Below, piece by piece: positions 54,555 through 64,000 of a stretch of DNA of 64,000 nucleotides. The stretch covers positions 82,577,130-82,641,129 of the forward strand of contig CM059567.1 in assembly GCA_030386875.1 (NCBI GenBank), written 5' to 3'. Source of the stretch: Morinoia aosen. Taxonomy: Eukaryota; Arthropoda; Malacostraca; Amphipoda; Talitridae. The position numbers were made by a program, and so were the translations under genes. The number at the start of each line of letters is the position of its first letter. The first letter of the stretch is position 1. The notes beneath the pieces were generated by a model. It had not been told where the DNA came from, did no database searches, and saw only the letters and a list, made by a program, of their open reading frames with translations.

Positions 54555-55500
54555 TTAAGTTTCCGAGTATCTCATTGGAGGTTTGATTCTTCTTCCGTAT
54601 TTAGTTATGGTTCCTTGTTCAGGAGCCACCACTGCCTGGGGGAAGGGAACTTCTTCGTAGACATCGTGTACTTTTGCGTTTGTTGGTTCCACGTACTCCG
54701 TTTCTGTTTCGCTGCTGTCGGGTAGGTGCGCTACTTTCACCCTGTCAATTGTTATATTGATGGGTTTTCCTCGTATGTCTAAGGTGAAGTACTTCGGGGT
54801 CCTTTCTAGAACGCGAAAAGGGCCATCGTACGGTCTCTGCAATGGTTTTCTGACCCCTCCATGTTTAACGAAAACGTTGGTCGCCGTTAGCAAGGCGTCT
54901 GGGACATTGACATTTGTAGGCCCTTGCTGTCATGGGAGTACTGGCTGTAATTGTGTCATTGTCTCTTGTAGCCTTTGCAGGAATTCTCCCGCTGGTAGAG
55001 TTTCGTTCTTCAATGCGGGTAGTTCTCCGGTGAGGCGTAGCGTCTGCCCGTACACCATTTCGGCCGGCGAAATGTTGGCGTCTGAGTGTGGTGTGGCTCT
55101 GATGTTAAGAAGTATGAGAGGCAAGGCGTCCACCCAGTTCGCGTCGGTCACAGTAGCTTTCAGGGCTTCTTTCAGTCGTCGATGTAGTCTTTCCACCAAG
55201 CCATTGCTTTGTGGATGGTAGGCTGTAGTCCGGTGTCGCTTTGTGCCCAAAGCTGCTAGGAGGTTCCTCCACAGAGTCGATTCGAACTGTACACCTTGGT
55301 CCGTAATGATCGTCGTCGGAACTCCAAACGAAGACACCCAGCCCTGGAGAAAAGCGCGGGCTGACGTTTCTGCCGTACAATCCATCATTGGTATAGCCGT
55401 GCACCATCTTGTGAAACGGTCGATGCACGTAAGAAGGTACTGGTAATTCTGCGATACGGGCAGCGGTCCGACGATGTCCACGTGTATGGTTTGGAATCAT
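54555..55500 (-). pseudogene. Gypsy pol: integrase core and C-terminal domain
   Basis: Integrates the element's cDNA. The frame from about 55500 has VDIVGPLP, ITDQGVQFES and a GLVERLHRRLK block, supplying the D, D and E of the catalytic triad. The C-terminal part (54893-54555) has YDGPFRVL and DRVKVAH, a chromatin- or DNA-binding-type tail. A TGA interrupts the frame near 55489-55491 (just before FQTIH), and another break lies near 54900-54930. Confidence 0.85.
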
Positions 55501-55910
55501 TCATTTGGAACTGGCATTTTTCCAAGTGGACTTTTGACGTGCTTCGTAATCTTGCTCGATTGGCACGGAATACATTCTCGTGTCCACTTGCCGACATCTT
55601 TGTTGAGGCCGGGCCAGATTACCCGTTGTCTCAGGAGATCTCGCGTAGCTTGAATTCCAGGATGACTGGCTCCGTGAAAATGCGTGAATATTGTTTTTCG
55701 GAAACTCTTGGGGATGTACGGCCTCTCCTGGCCGGTGGACACGTCGCACCACAGGGGTATTTTGCTGCCGTGTGTATTGATAGGTCGTATCTTCAGAGCA
55801 CTCATCGACGCTGGATTCAGGAGCTCTTCTAATTCTGGATCTTCATTCTGTTCCTTCATTATTTCCTCGTAGTCGATTGAAGGTTCTTTTGGTAGGATTG
55901 CTGACACCAT
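55501..55910 (-). pseudogene. Gypsy pol: integrase zinc-binding region
   Basis: Contains the His-His-Cys-Cys finger: FTHFHGASHPGIQATRDLL, then WPGLNKDVGKWTRECIPCQ. It precedes the catalytic core in the same frame up to the TGA near 55490. The sequence before it links to RNase H after a frame change near 55915-56000. Confidence 0.85.
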
Positions 55911-55927
55911 ACGCGATAGCGCGTCTG

Positions 55928-56475
55928 CTACAGTATTGGTGGTGCCACTGATGTGGTTGATCTCACAGTCGAACTGCGAGAGGACGACAGTTGCCTGGCC
56001 ACGCGTGGGTTGCTGCCCTCCGTAGATTTGTGAAGAGCGAAGCAGAGTGGTCGGTGATCCGTTTTGATCTCAAAACTCCGGCCCTCCAAGAAATGTTCAA
56101 AGTATTGGACTGCTAAGAAGATAGCCATTAACTCCCGGTCGTAGGTGCTGTATTTGCGTTGCGTGTCGTCCAACTTCTTTGAAAAGAAGGCTACTGGTAG
56201 TTGCTCTCCTTCGATTTCCTGTTGCAACACGGCCCCCACCGCGGTGGCAGAGGCGTCCGTAACTAAGATTGTCTTGCCTTCTGGTGCCGGGTGCGCTAAC
56301 ATGGTGAGCTGGGAAATCTCGTTCTTCAATCTCACAAAAGCTGCATCTTGTTCCGGAGTCCAATTGATGATTTTCTTCGAGTTCTGTGAGTAGCTTTTCG
56401 TTAGTTCGGTGAGGGATTGCATTTTTTCTGCCGCAGCTGGGAGAAATCGATGATAGTAATTGACTATTCCCAGAA
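55928..56475 (-). pseudogene. Gypsy pol: RNase H domain
   Basis: Degrades the RNA strand of RNA-DNA hybrids during reverse transcription. Motifs: LVTDASATAVGAVLQQ (first Asp), YSTYDRELMAI (Glu) and IKTDHRPL (Asp). A frameshift near 56480 separates it from the RT, and another near 55990 disrupts its C-terminal end (TSVAPPIL then stop). Confidence 0.85.
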
Positions 56476-56481
56476 AATGTC

Positions 56482-57740
56482 TTAGTTTTTTATCGTCGAT
56501 GGTCGTGGGAAGTTGCAGATGGCTTCTATTTTCTGTGGAAGCGGCGAGATCCCCCGAGCTGACACTCTATGCCCGAGGAAGTCTAGTTCGGGCACTCCAA
56601 AAATGCATTTTGCTGGGTGCACTTGTAGTCCCTCTTCTCGCAGACGGCAGAACAGTTGCCTTAAGTGATCTTTATGCTCCTTGGCGGACGAAGATGCTAT
56701 CAGCACGTCATCTATATACGCCGTGACAAAATCCATGTCTCTGGTGATTGCATCGATGTAACGCTGGAACGTTTGAGCAGCATTGCGGAGTCCGAAAGAG
56801 ATTACAGTGTACTCGTACAAGCCGAACGGCGTCGTGATGGCCGTTTTCTGGATGTCTTCGGCTTTCACCGGTATCTGGTGATAGGCTTTTACGAGGTCAG
56901 TTTTTGAGAAAATTGTCTTCTTGTGCAGCTTGTAGTGGAAGTCTTGGCAGTGTGGAATGGGGTAACGATCGGACTTCGTAACTGCATTTAGTCGCCTGTA
57001 GTCCCCGAAAATTCTCCAAGCCCCGGGTTTGGACGACTTAGGGACCACATGCATAGGAGACGCCCAGGCGCTTTTTGATGGTCTGATGATGCCTTGATCT
57101 AACATCTTTTTGAACTCGTCTCGTGCTGCTTCGAGTTTTTCTGCAGGGAGTCTCCGAGGTCTCGCGTACACCGGGGGGCCGACCGTTTCGATGTGATGCT
57201 CTACATCTTTTCTTCCTGCCTGAGGAGTGCGTTCGTGTGACGCCAGTATCTCGGGAAACTCCTTAAAAATGTCGTTGAACTCCGGCGATTCTTGATGATC
57301 GATCCTGTGAATTTTTGCGCTACTCAAGTTTGCTCGCTCACAAGGAATTTCAGTTTGTGTGGTTTGGATGTACAATCTTGCATTTGCTGCGTCGACGTTG
57401 ATTTTATTCGCGTGTAGGAAATCAATGCCTATAATAGGTTGACCGACGTCGGCCACTACAAAATCCCATCTCACGAACAATTGAGGGGCGAGCTGGATGT
57501 TCCTTCCTGCCGTCCCGTATGAAGCTATTGGAGTATTGTTGGCTGCTAGCAGATCGTAGGACGGGGGTCTGGTCGAACTTTTTCCGTCGGGCGGGATTAG
57601 ACTGACCTCCGAGCCAGTATCGACCAGATATCGGACGTTGTTCGCGTCTTTAACGTATAACAGCTCGCCTGCTCTTGCCTGCGCGAAAGATGGGGCGCCT
57701 ACCATCCTCCGCGGCCGTCGTTTCCCGCAAAGCTGCACGG
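56482..57740 (-). pseudogene. Gypsy pol: aspartic protease and reverse transcriptase
   Basis: The open frame of about 420 residues begins with a protease carrying [13 protein letters not shown] (catalytic Asp-Thr-Gly), then a linker and an RT of the Gypsy type: [62 protein letters not shown] and the catalytic [12 protein letters not shown]. The frame breaks after NFPRPSTI near 56482. Within this frame the landmark residues are intact. Confidence 0.92.
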
Positions 57741-58509
57741 TTGCGTGCACTTTCTTGCACGATCGCCAAAGGTACGGTGGTAGTAGCAGTAAACTTGTTC
57801 GAGCCTGCTTTCTTTGTTAGCGTTTTGGACGCTTCGGGGCTTGATTCCGCCAATTGTCTGCTTGGTGGACATTTTCTTGCGGGCGTAACGCCCTTCCTAA
57901 CATTTCTTTCAGTTCTGCTATCTCCTTCATAGCTGCGTCAAATTCGGCTCTCGACACAGTTGGAGCCGGTGATGGCTTGACAGCGTTTACGGTGAGGGGC
58001 TCGGCAGTTGAGGACCGACACGCGGATTGCCTTGCTGTGACTTGATCGGCAATCTCCCTGTACTCTTCGTCCGTTTTTCCTCTTCCTAAAGCTTCAACCA
58101 GTGGCTGCGCTTCCATTGGCAATTTTGAAAGCTGCATCGAGCGGATGACTGACGGGGGTAGCGGAGCTTGTCTACAGTTGTTGAGACGCGTCATTTCCAG
58201 GAGCAACTAGGAAGGCGTATTGTCTCCCAGCGTTATTTTAACGATGGCGTTGTAGTTTGTTTCTTCGTCGTGACGCACGAAACGTTGCGTCAACGCCGCC
58301 TTTAATGCGTCGTATTTTCCGTTTGCCGGGGGGTTCAGTAGTATCTCCTGTACTCCGGATACAATTTGCGTGGGTAGTCCTCCTAGGAGCGCCCCGAACT
58401 TTGAAGCGTCGTCCAGATTCGGGATTTGTGCGAGAAAAACATCGCAGTGAAGGAGCCATCCCTTGATGTCCCCACTGAAGGCGGGTAACCGGACATCTCT
58501 CCAAGCCAT
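57741..58509 (-). pseudogene. Gypsy gag with Cys-His motif, interrupted by a stop
   Basis: Starts at ATG 58509, only 34 nt inside the LTR edge. LPAFSGDIKGWLLHCDVFLA and LTQRFVRHDEETNY fit the arthropod Gypsy gag capsid pattern. A TAG at 58207-58209 interrupts it. The frame then continues to 57817 with a coiled-coil-like FDAAMKEIAELKEML. In another frame near 57690-57790 the [13 protein letters not shown] and TQPCSFAGN motif, typical of arthropod Gypsy gag ends, follows. So at least one stop and one frameshift are present. Confidence 0.8.
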
Positions 58510-58524
58510 GCTTCCACCTGCCGG

Positions 58525-58543
58525 GTCACTCTGGGGTCACCAG
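58525..58543 (-). other. Presumed tRNA primer-binding site
   Basis: On the minus strand, CTGGTGACCCCAGAGTGAC follows the LTR end CACCACA directly. Position fits a primer-binding site. The tRNA was not identified. Confidence 0.45.
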
Positions 58544-59075
58544 TGTGGTGTTCTCCCTCAGGCTGCTTTACACTCCGGGCGGACTTGTGAATATCGATAG
58601 ACTTGTGAAATATCTTTGCCCGAAGTGAGTGCCTGAGGTGCAAACGAACCCGACAGGATAAGGAAAACACAACTGGAATAAACGCCGTATTATTATGAAG
58701 ATCGCCGACAATAATGGCACAAGGGAATATGACAGTCGAGCAATACAGCAACCGATGACGTCTTGGCGGACCGACGGTTGTCGGGCAGACGCTGCGTAGC
58801 TGGAGGACGAGAGCAGACCGGTGGGGCTGCTGCTGGCAGAGCGTCACCGACCAGGGAGTACCAGAGGCGCAAGCAGGGAACTGGTGCGTCTAGCAAGCAA
58901 CAAGGCGTGGCGGCTGGCAGTCGAGGAGGGGGGGGGGGGGGGGTGCGGTGACAATAGGAAAGCAACGAAGAGAATTAGAGTTTGGCACAGAGTGTGCCAG
59001 AAGAGAAATAGGAGGAGAGAAAAGGAAAGGGATAGTGGAAGAAGAAAAAGGCGCTTTACGCATAATTAGGTGATC
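58544..59075 (-). repeat. Gypsy 5' LTR, R/U5 part only
   Basis: Pairs with 48074-48740. It has two 18 bp ACTTGTGAATATCGATAG-type units and a 16-base G run (58928-58943). Similarity ends near AATTAGGTGATCT, where a Jockey-like 3' end begins. No U3 was found further right in the window. Confidence 0.82.
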
Positions 59076-59639
59076 TTGTGCATCTTGTGTTCTTCATACT
59101 GCTAATTAGTTAATATAATAAAGGAAAAGTACCCATCAGGGCTTTTTATGCTAAAAAATGATTCATGTTTTCTATTGTGCCGCATCTATTTTGCTCTATT
59201 GTATTATTAAATACACGGTAGAGGGCGACTTCAGCAATCCGTACATGAAGTGAATTTAAATTCAAGCTCAGGCAACTTGGCTCATCTGCAATACCCTATA
59301 TACATTCACTATATACACATATACTATATACCAACATATACATGTATAAGAATTTTTTTTTTCATATATATGCATATTTACAAATTTACAAATTTTACAT
59401 ACATATACACACATTCATACCCGACACATGCACCCACAGTTTTTTTTTACATTGCGCACACACACGACAAATAAACATACATACGAATACATAAATCTTT
59501 TTTTTTTTATCGTTCATATATATACATACCACACACAGCACACACAAATAGTTATATACATCCCATACTCGAGCACCTACAAACATACACACGCACCCGA
59601 CGATACTCATGCACACCAATATGCATATCTACATCATTA

Positions 59640-59790
59640 TCATAATCATTATTCATTTTTTTCATTTTTTTTATTTTTTTATTTATTAATTTTTTTTTGT
59701 AATTTTTTTTTATTTTTTTTTATTCTTTATTATAATTTTTTTTTCATTTATTCATTCATTATTATTATTATTTTTTTTTACTTACACTAC
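59640..59790. repeat. Poly-T and ATT simple repeat
   Basis: T-runs with interspersed ATTATT within the 3' region of the truncated Jockey-like element. Open frames across it are Phe/Tyr-rich artefacts. Confidence 0.85.
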
Positions 59791-60540
59791 ATTATAGCTA
59801 TCTAAACAATTACACTTATCTTACCTACACAGTAAGCATTACCTAAAATTTCATTCGTGGCACTGAACTATGACTTTGGCCTATCTAGATATTAAGCAAC
59901 GGTACAAACAATTTAATATCTACACATGTACATCATCTAGTGCCTATGATTAATGTATGAGTTTTTACCTATACACTATCTTATTTACAAGTTTTATCTA
60001 TTCTTACGCTAATTCCACCTACCATACCTACCTACATATATACATACATTTCAAGTTAATTATTGTTCTCAACATATATACAATTATAGCGTCTATGCAC
60101 ATCATACATTATATACACCTAGATACAATTCTACAGCCATGCACTCAACACTACATACCTTTTTTACAGAAAGGCTATTGAATGGTTATAGGTGCAAGTA
60201 AACAGGAATTTAAGAACTTTTTAAAGTAATGAAAAATAATTAATGAAAAAGAAATTTTTTGTCAGTGCGATTGAAATGAAGGAAAATGTCTGGGGTTTTT
60301 GCTTCCCACCCATGGGGGGGGGGGGGGGGAGGGGGGGGGAAGACCGTCCTACCGCTCGCCAAAACCCCAGAAAAACAAAAAATAAATGTAAAGAAAGTAT
60401 TTTTGGTCTTCCCCCACTTCCTCCGAAGAGGTTTTAGAATTTGTAGGTTTTTCGTATAGATATGTTTGTTAAATATTGGTGGTTCAATTAAACTTTGGAG
60501 GGGGAGGAGGGGCCATTGCGAGTAACCTTGAGCTTTTGAA

Positions 60541-61215
60541 TCAGGAGTTTTGTTCTGAGATGAGGTCTGGTGGGAAGGTTAGACTAGTATACAGATCGGG
60601 GTCAAATTGCTGCATATTGTTCCAGATTTTGTTTGCGTGCTCATGCAACAGTATATTGATGGGAGGGACCTTTAGTTGTATGTGCATATATTCAGATGGT
60701 ATTGCGTCTATTAGTGTGTTGCCTGTGATGAATCTGAGAGCTTTGTTTTGAACCTTTTGCAGTTTGGATATTGATGATGCTGATGCTGTGTGTAGTGCTA
60801 TAACCGGGTATATTAGTGGTGATCTTACGTAGGCCATGTAGAGTTTTAATTTTGTTTTTGTGGACAGATGAGTGGAACGGAGAATTCTGTTTAGGTTTTT
60901 GTACGCTATTGCTTGTCTAGTGGAAGCCTGAGATGAAATGCCTTGTGACGTTATGTTTAGTCCTAAAACTTTGCCTCTATTTGTGTATGGAATCACTTGG
61001 TTGTTTATCATTACATCAAGAGTTTTCCTTCGACTGATTGGAATAATGGCAAGTTTGCTGCTGTTGGTTATGATTTTCCATTTATTTTCGAATGAATTGA
61101 TCTGTTCTATTGCTTTTTTGGTTCTTACTGTTGCAAATCTCAACGTATATTGTCCGGCTGATATTTGGGTGATGTCGTCTGCGAAACATATATAATCCGT
61201 ATGTGGTAATGCCCA
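60541..61215 (-). pseudogene. Jockey-like reverse transcriptase, C-terminal part
   Basis: About 220 residues from TDYICFADDITQISAG (catalytic FADD) through PYTNRGKVLGLNITSQG and SISKLQKVQNKALRFITG to a stop at 60541. It is similar to, but clearly diverged from, the RT at 49632. The N-terminal RT, endonuclease and ORF1 are missing, because the element begins just before the FADD box. Confidence 0.88.
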
Positions 61216-61384
61216 GTTAAAAAAATAGGACGTTTTCAAGTCGATTATGTGCCGCGGCAGGCAAGAATTCTAGCCGTGTTTTATTCGGAAAAGCAGCCGA
61301 TTTTTGGTCTCCATGTCCCCTTTTTATGGCAGGAAAAAACGGCTACGAAACCATTGAATTCCCTTTGCAGCTGTTCGGAAATTC

Positions 61385-61535
61385 CCACCTTTATCGACTA
61401 CATATCGACTTTCCGCGGCCCCAATTCGACCTTCCGCGGCTTCTCCATTCTACGTATCGTCTCTCTGCCGACCTTACTCGACTTTGTACCGGCCTCCCGC
61501 GGCAGCAGATCGACCTTGCCCGAACTTTGTAACAC
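61385..61535. repeat. CGAC-TT-CCGCGGC motif cluster
   Basis: GC-rich patch with repeated motifs such as TCGACTTTCCGCGGCC, TCGACCTTCCGCGGCT and TCGACCTTGCC in a row, just right of the truncated Jockey-like fragment. The role is unknown. Confidence 0.4.
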
Positions 61536-61547
61536 TGGCTATTTATA

Positions 61548-61655
61548 TACACCCCCCCTCCGCCCCACCACACACACACCCCTCTCCCGCACCCACACAC
61601 CCATAACCCCCCCTCACACACACACACACACCCGCCCTCCCACACACACAAATAT
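61548..61655. repeat. C-rich and CA simple repeat
   Basis: CCCCCCCTCC, CACACACACC and CCCCCCTCACACACACAC runs. Low complexity and no coding sense. Confidence 0.9.
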
Positions 61656-61659
61656 GTAT

Positions 61660-62160
61660 CTGAACACATCGTTGATCACCTTCAAGGACGTCCTTCAATT
61701 CAGAGGTTGCTGAAGACTGACGAGGGAAAATTCAGGCTTGGTTTCCACATTTTGTTGTGTTTACGTTGCTCACATTGCCGTCACTACCAGCCCCACCACA
61801 AAGATAAATCGTGATAAATACCAATTGACCGATGTGGTGAAGCTAATAGTTTGGCCCTTGCTCTTGAAATGGTGCCTCTGCAGACCAGCATTCTACATTT
61901 CTTCCATCTCTTGTTTCTTCTGAAGAATCGCCATCTTCACCAGAAGTTACGGGTCCAAACTCAACTCCATGCGAAATAGAAGAAAACGACTCATTGCGAG
62001 TTTCAGCGTCATTTTTTTATGAAGCTTCAGCCAGAGTAGCCAATGCAGCCAACAGTCTTTTTTTTTGGCCGTGGCACAAAAATGTAAATGGTTTTCTTTT
62101 TTATTTGAAATTCAGATCGAAACGTTGACAAATATTTATAAAATCCTGTCATAAAATTAT
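61660..62160. other. Unassigned stretch
   Basis: About 500 bp with a + strand reading (roughly 61920-62100) rich in Ser and acidic residues, but no recognised domain. It could be a decayed transposase fragment linked to the neighbouring TATCGG patch; this is a guess. Confidence 0.25.
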
Positions 62161-62162
62161 TC

Positions 62163-62225
62163 ATGTACCGATGTATCGGTATCGGTCATTTTACTGGCAT
62201 TGGTAAAATCCGGCCGATACTTTCC
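62163..62225. repeat. TATCGG-rich patch
   Basis: GTACCGATGTATCGGTATCGG and AATCCGGCCGATACTTTCCA resemble the array at 31965-32195, suggesting a shared TE subterminal region. Confidence 0.45.
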
Positions 62226-62639
62226 AATAATACGTATTTTATCATATAAATGAAGGTCATAAATCATGAGAGTAAAAGCATGATCAAATAAAGAGGCTAT
62301 TCATACCTAGCACATTAGTTAGCTAACTGTTGAATTACAGAGTTTAATCAGGCCCGCTAACTGAATTCAATACTTTGACTTCCCGATGAGGCACGTACGT
62401 TCAGTAAGTGAAAGCATGTAGCATGAATAATTGAAAACAGAAGCGACCTAAAATTATTATACTTTCACAACTAAACAGGCTAACAAAAATCCAACCAATT
62501 ATGTAAATAAAGTTGATGGTGTATTTTGAAGTTTTTGAAATTTATTAGAGAAAAAGCTGGAAATTCGATCTTAATTTATCTAGTAAATCTTCACTAAAAA
62601 TTTAGAGACGAAGAATTCAGCACGGATAGGTATCATATT

Positions 62640-64000
62640 TAATACAATTTAACGATCCTAAATTTAAAATATGAGAAGTAGTCAATTTTAAACGTTTCGG
62701 AGACCAGCTCCATCTTCAGTATGTATGAAAACATAAAAACCAAAATTGGTTAGTTCATGACAACAATGAGAAAAGTGACAAAGTGATCGGTAAAAAAAAT
62801 CTATGAAAAATTTCTATCGGGTATGAACTATCAGCATTATTTAAAGGTGGCTTCTCTTTGGCAAAGTGAAGGGATTCTAAAATGCGCAAATCTAACTCGT
62901 TAGGTGCAGAGCATAAAATAGAAAAATTGTCCTCGGAAATAAGGCTGCTACACTGTTCGGTATGAAGGCCGATTGATGAATGAGGGGTTGACGTAAAGGT
63001 CTAACGGTTCGAAAGCTTACTCCGCGGTGCCATGGGCGATCCTGACGTAAAAAGGCAGTGTCGTCATGCCGACGTAGCCAGACGTACACTGTACGCAACT
63101 AAATTTATATACCAGGGATGCCCGCATCCGCTTAGGAATCCTATCTTTGTACCGAAAGAAAGAACCAACTCGCAGCAGATTCACAGTAATTACATTCAAT
63201 TTTACCCCAGGAAAGTGGTGTTCAAAAAGGTTTTCAATATCCCGGCACATCTTGCTCGTAAAATCACCAAAATATGGAAATACACAGTAGAGCTATTGCA
63301 CCGAATCGGCGACATCGTTAATATCTGAATATTTCTTGGCTAAAAATTTTTTAATATGAGCATGAACAATCGAGGAAGGAAATCCGTTTTTACAAAAAAA
63401 TGAGACTAAAAAATTATATTCAGCATGCAGATCCACAAAACTAGAGCAAATGTTGTAGGCACGATTCAATAAGGTTTTAATCGCATTAATTTTAAATATA
63501 TAGCTACCGTTACTGTAGAAACTTATGCCCAATCCAGTAAAAGTAGCCTTACGAAAAACTGGAGAAGTGAAAGCTTTACCTACTCGAGTAATTTTTCAGT
63601 CCAAAAAAGATAACGAGCCATTATTCTCAATTTCGATTGTAAATTCTATTGATGAATGTTTCTCATTTAAATAGTCCCTGAACATTTGAGCATGACTTGG
63701 ATCACGAAACAACAAAAACGTGTCATCAAAGTAACGGCGATAAAATTCTGGTTTAAATTCCACAGGACAATCGGCCAGCCATTTTTGTTCCCAGTGACAC
63801 ATGAAATTTTTTGCAAATGTGGGTCATAATGGACGACCCATGCCTTCGAAGACCCCAGGCCTTCGATTTGTTTATACAAATTGCCTGCAAACACAAATAT
63901 AGAGTTCATAACAGACAGTTCGAGAAGCGTCTTAGAATAAGATTTGCCTAGACCTAAAACTGTATCAGTAGGCAAAGCAAACAAGGAATTTATAATTATT
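62640..64000 (-). mobile_element. Penelope-like element, 3' part, runs off the window
   Basis: The minus strand carries the end of a Penelope-type RT and a C-terminal GIY-YIG endonuclease, then a short 3' region (GAAGATGGAGCTGGTCTCCG near 62699-62720). The 5' part lies beyond position 64000. Confidence 0.82.
62830..64000 (-). pseudogene. Penelope-like RT and GIY-YIG endonuclease, frameshifted and partial
   Basis: Penelope-like elements encode an RT related to telomerase, usually with a GIY-YIG endonuclease. Here the RT shows FYRRYFDDTFLLF (catalytic Asp-Asp) at about 63740, then FTIEIENNGSLSFLD. The linker (63532-63293) and the endonuclease (63250-63017) follow: SLVYKFSCVQCTSGYVGMTT with a downstream R-x-x-x-H-type pattern. 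The distal NESDLRILES, then LHFAKEKPPLNN, lies in other frames near 62845-62900. Frame changes or stops near 63835, 63596, 63293, 63017 and 62900 make it non-functional. Confidence 0.82.

Larger units (their letters stand above)
48074..59080 (-). mobile_element. Gypsy-type LTR retrotransposon, interrupted and degenerate
   Basis: Minus-strand element. The internal region is 54534-58543 (4.0 kb), with gag and pol in Gypsy order (protease, RT, RNase H, integrase). LTR ends are TGTGGTG...CACCACA. The 3' LTR is split into 54060-54533 and 48074-about 48740 by a Jockey-like element. Of the 5' LTR only 58544-about 59075 remains next to a second Jockey-like fragment. Several stops and frameshifts in gag and pol make it non-autonomous. 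No envelope gene is seen. Confidence 0.88.
59080..61215 (-). mobile_element. 5'-truncated Jockey-like element
   Basis: Minus-strand fragment starting inside the RT and ending at the Gypsy LTR. Its 3' region resembles that of the element at 48741-54055: CTTCCCACCCATGGGGGG (60303-60320), GAAGACCGTC, and long TATACATAC microsatellite runs. It is a separate, diverged family member, dead on arrival. Confidence 0.78.

Noticed and set aside
59395..59805. Tyr/His/Phe-rich ORFs around 59400-59800
   Set aside because: They are translations of TATACATACACA and poly-T simple repeats.

Overview
The window is AT-rich eukaryotic nuclear DNA, most likely from an arthropod and probably an insect. It has long AT-rich introns, GT-AG splice sites, and a transposable element (TE) load typical of arthropods: mariner, TTAA-target elements, Gypsy, Jockey-like, CR1-like and Penelope-like elements. 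No prokaryotic signal is visible. Only one conserved host gene could be recognised. Most of the remaining sequence is mobile elements, their debris, or unassigned DNA.

1-13 kb: a GC-rich possible exon near 390-715, unassigned DNA, a cluster of short DNA-transposon derivatives (an inverted-repeat MITE, meaning a short non-coding DNA-transposon derivative, at 3120-3214; a mariner-type deletion derivative at 3217-3720; a foldback MITE at 6788-7054), two copies of an unnamed interspersed repeat (called family A here), and a nearly identical tandem duplication of 2.89 kb (7153-10043 and 10044-12933). Each copy of the duplication carries a piggyBac-type MITE.

13-29 kb, minus strand: the exosome core subunit gene EXOSC8 (Rrp43). 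Eight coding exons at 29047-13089 join in frame to 279 codons plus a stop, close to the human length of 276 residues. Its introns hold MITEs, family A copies and a dead mariner (27051-28333).

29-48 kb: repeat-dense DNA centred on a CR1-like non-LTR retrotransposon with two uninterrupted ORFs (39672-40868, PHD-like finger plus SGNH/GDSL esterase-like domain; 40869-44279, APE endonuclease plus reverse transcriptase). It sits inside an older, decayed, inverted copy of its own family (34245-44703). That older copy was also hit by a DNA transposon with TTA target duplication (35428-36579) and by a TG...CA insertion (37124-38840). A TTAA-target element, a tRNA-derived SINE and a minisatellite follow.

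48-61 kb, minus strand: a Gypsy-type LTR retrotransposon (gag, protease, RT, RNase H, integrase; several stops and frameshifts). One LTR is split by a nearly full-length Jockey-like element. The other LTR is broken at about the same LTR position by a 5'-truncated relative of that element. 61-64 kb: GC-rich and C-rich DNA, a TATCGG-rich patch, and the 3' part of a Penelope-like element with GIY-YIG endonuclease running off the window edge.

The elements do not form a joint pathway. They record successive insertions around and inside one host gene. No clearly new biological system was found. The strongest leads are the intact CR1-like element nested in its own inverted ancestor, the paired LTR interruptions, and the very young tandem duplication next to the EXOSC8 3' end.
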